Positions 61,703 to 64,000 of a stretch of DNA of 64,000 nt are shown one piece after another. The translations under genes were made by a program, and so were the position numbers. The notes beneath the pieces were generated by a model. That model did no database searches and was not told where the DNA came from. It saw only the letters and a list, made by a program, of their open reading frames with translations. This stretch comes from an uncultured Ruminococcus sp. (lineage in GTDB: Bacteria > Bacillota > Clostridia > Oscillospirales > Acutalibacteraceae). Each line of letters opens with the position of its first letter. The first letter of the stretch is position 1. The stretch spans positions 1 to 64,000 of the forward strand of contig CAKSNZ010000008.1 of the NCBI GenBank assembly GCA_934476515.1, written 5' to 3'.

Positions 61703-62786
61703 TCAAATAAAACTCCTGAAGCCACATAGCATTTTTTTCAATATCAAAGTTTGCTTTTTCCACACTGTCAAGCATATTTTTCTTACTATAAGCACCCTTA
61801 AAGGCAATAAGTTTATCTGCCCAAACTTTAGGGTTTGCGTCAATAGACAACATTTCTACATTATCAGTAATAATACACTCTTTAGAAATAGTATCAGAAA
61901 TAACAGATTTCACACCGGTAGCTTGCATTTCCACCATTGCTACAGACAAACCTTCAAACAAAGATGGAAAACAAAAAACATCAAAACACTGTGCAATTTC
62001 ATTAACATTAGGAACAACACCTGTAAAAACAACTGAATCTGATATATTCAAATCGTCAATTTTTTTCTTTATATTTTTCTTCAAATCACCATCACCAACT
62101 AATACTAGTTTAGCTGAAGGCTCAATTTTTAATAACTCATTAAAAATATCAATTAAGTAAGTGTGATTTTTCTGTGAATTGAATCTACCTACATGACCAA
62201 CAACAAAATCATTTCCTAAATTATACTTTTCTCTTACTGACTTAGCTATTTGCTCATTATAAATATATTGTTTTGTATCTATAGCATTATTCATAACATG
62301 AATATCATTGCTAAACTTATTTCCGAACATCCATATTCCGGAATTTTTAGAACAAGCAAACAGATAATCTGCATATTTATGAATACTTCTCTTATATATT
62401 AACTTAAGTGGGTAGTTCTTATCTTTTGGTTGGTTACTATTATGAGAATGTGCTATTGTTAAAGGCACACCATATTTTTTAGCATATTTCAATGGAATAG
62501 CAGACATACAATCAATATGAGAATGTACAATTTTATATTCTTTATGTTGAGCAAAAAATGACTCTAATGCATTAAGATATGTTTTGCTAAAAGGATTAAG
62601 ATTAGGAAGTCTGTATATTCTTCCACCTAAAGATAATATTTCAGCATCGTAATCTGCTTCAAAATCTCTGTGACATAAAAAATCAAACTGTACTTTGCTT
62701 CTATCAATATTTCTATAGTAGTTCATTAACATAGTTTCAAGTCCACCACGACCCATATATGTAACCACATGTAAAACTCTCACCAT
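61683..62786 (-). CDS. Family 4 glycosyltransferase (GT-B)
   Basis: A 367-residue GT-B enzyme. RVLHVVTYMGRGGLETMLMNYYRNIDRSKVQFDFL is a classic EpsF-like start; VVGHVGRFNSQKNHTYLIDIFNELLK opens the donor domain; and CFPSLFEGLSVAMVEMQATGVKSVISD has the paired glutamates that bind the donor. Start: the ATG at 62786 has AGGTG 7-8 nt upstream; the open frame runs nine codons earlier into the neighbouring gene. It lies 10 nt after the next GT4 gene upstream. Confidence 0.93.
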   Translation of the reverse strand: MVRVLHVVTYMGRGGLETMLMNYYRNIDRSKVQFDFLCHRDFEADYDAEILSLGGRIYRLPNLNPFSKTYLNALESFFAQHKEYKIVHSHIDCMSAIPLKYAKKYGVPLTIAHSHNSNQPKDKNYPLKLIYKRSIHKYADYLFACSKNSGIWMFGNKFSNDIHVMNNAIDTKQYIYNEQIAKSVREKYNLGNDFVVGHVGRFNSQKNHTYLIDIFNELLKIEPSAKLVLVGDGDLKKNIKKKIDDLNISDSVVFTGVVPNVNEIAQCFDVFCFPSLFEGLSVAMVEMQATGVKSVISDTISKECIITDNVEMLSIDANPKVWADKLIAFKGAYSKKNMLDSVEKANFDIEKNAMWLQEFYLNEYNKH

Positions 62787-62796
62787 ACTAACACAC

Positions 62797-63888
62797 CTAC
62801 AAACCAATAACACTTATCGTCTCATTGACAACATCATTTTTATCAAAATTATCTTCCATATGCTTACGGGCAAGTTTACCCATTTCAACTTTTTGTTCAT
62901 AAGGAAGATTTATAAATTCTTTCATTTTCATATACAAGTCTTCTTTATCCTGTACCTTTACAAGATAACCACTTTTCTTATCCACAACTGCTTCCTTACA
63001 GCCATGAATATCACTTGTAATAATAGGCCTACCAACTGATGCACTTTCAAGCAAAGTATTTGCCATTCCTTCGTGATAGCTAGGTAGCACCACACAATTT
63101 GACTCTTGAATAAAAGGCACAACATTCTTTTGAAAGCCAAAATACTTTATTAAACCCTTGGACTGAAGTTCTTTTACCTTTTCTTCATATTCATCTTCAT
63201 AAATTCCAATGAAATTAAACTGAAGATTGTTATATTCTTTTCTTAATTTTTCAATGGCATAAAATAATTCATCTACACCTTTTTCTTTCATAATTCGTGC
63301 AAAGAATAAAAAAATTATCTTATCTTCATCATTCGGATAAGGTGTAAAAGCAAATTTCTCAAGATTTACACCAGCACCATTGAGTACATAGGTCTGACTA
63401 GGCTTAAACAACTTCATATTAAGAACAGTCTGTTCATTACCTTTATTCTCAAAAAACACTTTCTCAGCTTTATTCATAGAATACTTGTACATTTTTGAAG
63501 TAACAAATCTCAGTAATCCACCGTTATTAAATGCCGAACCTAGTCCGGTTACATTACAATAACAAGGAATTTTCTGAGATTTACAAGCCCAAGCACCATA
63601 AATATTACACTTAATTGTATATGTAATAACCTTATCAGGTTTTTCTTCTTTTAATAGTCTTTTATACTCACTAATAAGTTTTAAGTCTTCAATAGGGTTA
63701 ATTGCTCGTCTGTCCATATTCTTTACATAGACAAGTCTTGCACCAAAGGAACGCAATTCATCCATATATTCCTTACTATCTTCCGGTAAAGAAATAATAA
63801 CCTCATGGGACTCAGACAACTTCTGTATTAGCTCTCTACGAAAAACTCTCAATGTTAAATAATGATTAGCAAGAATTAAAATTTTCAT
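62797..63888 (-). CDS. Family 4 glycosyltransferase (GT-B, CapM/PglA-like)
   Basis: A 363-residue GT-B enzyme: KILILANHYLTLRVFRRELIQKLSESHEVIISLPED at the N-terminus, YTIKCNIYGAWACKSQKIPCYCNVTGLGSAF, FFARIMKEKGVDELFYAIEKL for the donor domain, and VLPSYHEGMANTLLESASVGRPIITSDIHGCKEAV with paired glutamates. This form usually adds the second sugar after the lipid-linked first sugar in capsule assembly, which fits its place directly after the sugar-phosphate transferase gene. Its start overlaps that gene's stop by four bases (ATGA). Confidence 0.93.
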   Translation of the reverse strand: MKILILANHYLTLRVFRRELIQKLSESHEVIISLPEDSKEYMDELRSFGARLVYVKNMDRRAINPIEDLKLISEYKRLLKEEKPDKVITYTIKCNIYGAWACKSQKIPCYCNVTGLGSAFNNGGLLRFVTSKMYKYSMNKAEKVFFENKGNEQTVLNMKLFKPSQTYVLNGAGVNLEKFAFTPYPNDEDKIIFLFFARIMKEKGVDELFYAIEKLRKEYNNLQFNFIGIYEDEYEEKVKELQSKGLIKYFGFQKNVVPFIQESNCVVLPSYHEGMANTLLESASVGRPIITSDIHGCKEAVVDKKSGYLVKVQDKEDLYMKMKEFINLPYEQKVEMGKLARKHMEDNFDKNDVVNETISVIGL

Positions 63889-64000
63889 ACAGCTGTTGTT
63901 TCCTCTACCTTTTCATCAATCTCATTTTGAGTCATTTGACCTGTGCCACCCTCTACAACACCGTCATGCTTAAATACACTGACAACTGTCACAAACAGAC
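63885..64000 (-). CDS. Sugar-phosphate transferase, C-terminal end only (runs off the window)
   Basis: Partial gene; only the last 37 codons lie in the window. The visible end contains VFKHDGVVEGGTGQMTQNE followed by an acidic tail. This form of C-terminus is typical of bacterial (undecaprenyl-phosphate) sugar transferases of the EpsL/WcaJ-like group, which start a repeat unit on the lipid carrier. The identification rests on this short segment and on position as the first gene before a CapM-like transferase. Confidence 0.6.
   Translation of the reverse strand, partial: LFVTVVSVFKHDGVVEGGTGQMTQNEIDEKVEETTAV

Noticed and set aside
1..64000. tRNA, rRNA, transposase or phage genes
   Set aside because: I looked for tRNA T-arm patterns, ribosomal RNA stretches and recombinase motifs while reading both strands and found none; weak or unusual tRNA genes could still be missed by eye.

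Overview
The window looks like a chromosomal segment of a low-GC, anaerobic, endospore-forming member of the Clostridia, most like the Ruminococcus/Oscillospiraceae group. The reasons are an AT-rich sequence with strong GGAGG-type ribosome binding sites, both subunits of dipicolinate synthase (dpaA, dpaB), clostridial small families (DUF4250, DUF1540), RecD2, a LytTR regulator, BspA-type surface proteins and an EpsG/Wzx polysaccharide locus. I could not fix the species. I saw no rRNA or tRNA gene, CRISPR array, transposase or prophage gene.

Layout. 1-7.4 kb: a DUF4250 protein, a MacB-like ABC exporter, and a copper module (csoR, and copA with a CopZ-like domain fused in frame), followed by about 0.6 kb of MITE-like inverted-repeat elements. 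7.4-11.8 kb: a binding-protein/permease sugar importer with no ATPase gene, divergent from a YesL-like membrane protein. 11.9-13.5 kb: an acyl-CoA synthetase of clearly higher GC. 13.7-17.3 kb: an operon with ispD, ispF, a GT39-type membrane glycosyltransferase and two small or unknown proteins. 17.3-23.4 kb: dpaA-dpaB, DUF1540, then recD2-comFC-mreB-like. 23.5-27.7 kb: another repeat copy, TspO, a membrane-anchored lipase-like protein and a cytoplasmic GH13 neopullulanase-type enzyme. 27.7-37.8 kb: a CHR-family transporter, a PAPS-type sulfotransferase, APS kinase (cysC), an OmpR-type two-component system, cysK and metY behind a poly-cysteine leader peptide, a membrane metallophosphoesterase and a LytTR regulator. 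37.8-46.8 kb: one operon with an ECF sigma factor, a membrane anti-sigma candidate and three secreted Ig-like or BspA-type proteins. 47.0-64.0 kb: a surface-polysaccharide cluster on the minus strand that runs off the right edge.

The polysaccharide cluster carries a sugar-phosphate transferase end, nine or more glycosyltransferases, an EpsG-type polymerase, a Wzx flippase, and kdsA, kdsC, kdsD plus a NeuA-like CMP-sugar synthetase. Kdo, normally a Gram-negative sugar, is therefore probably built into a surface glycan of a spore-forming Firmicute. A DUF115/GT42-like protein next to these genes is a good candidate for the CMP-Kdo transferase.

The observations I rate highest are: the 31-codon leader peptide with four consecutive Cys codons ahead of metY-cysK, a likely cysteine-sensing attenuator; the Kdo pathway; the quasi-palindromic repeat family whose hairpin arms differ between copies but stay self-complementary; the in-frame copA-copZ fusion with an internal ribosome binding site; the ECF sigma factor with a 120-residue His/Lys/Asp-rich N-terminal extension; a probably leaderless recD2 transcript; and the cysC-sulfotransferase-CHR sulfur module.
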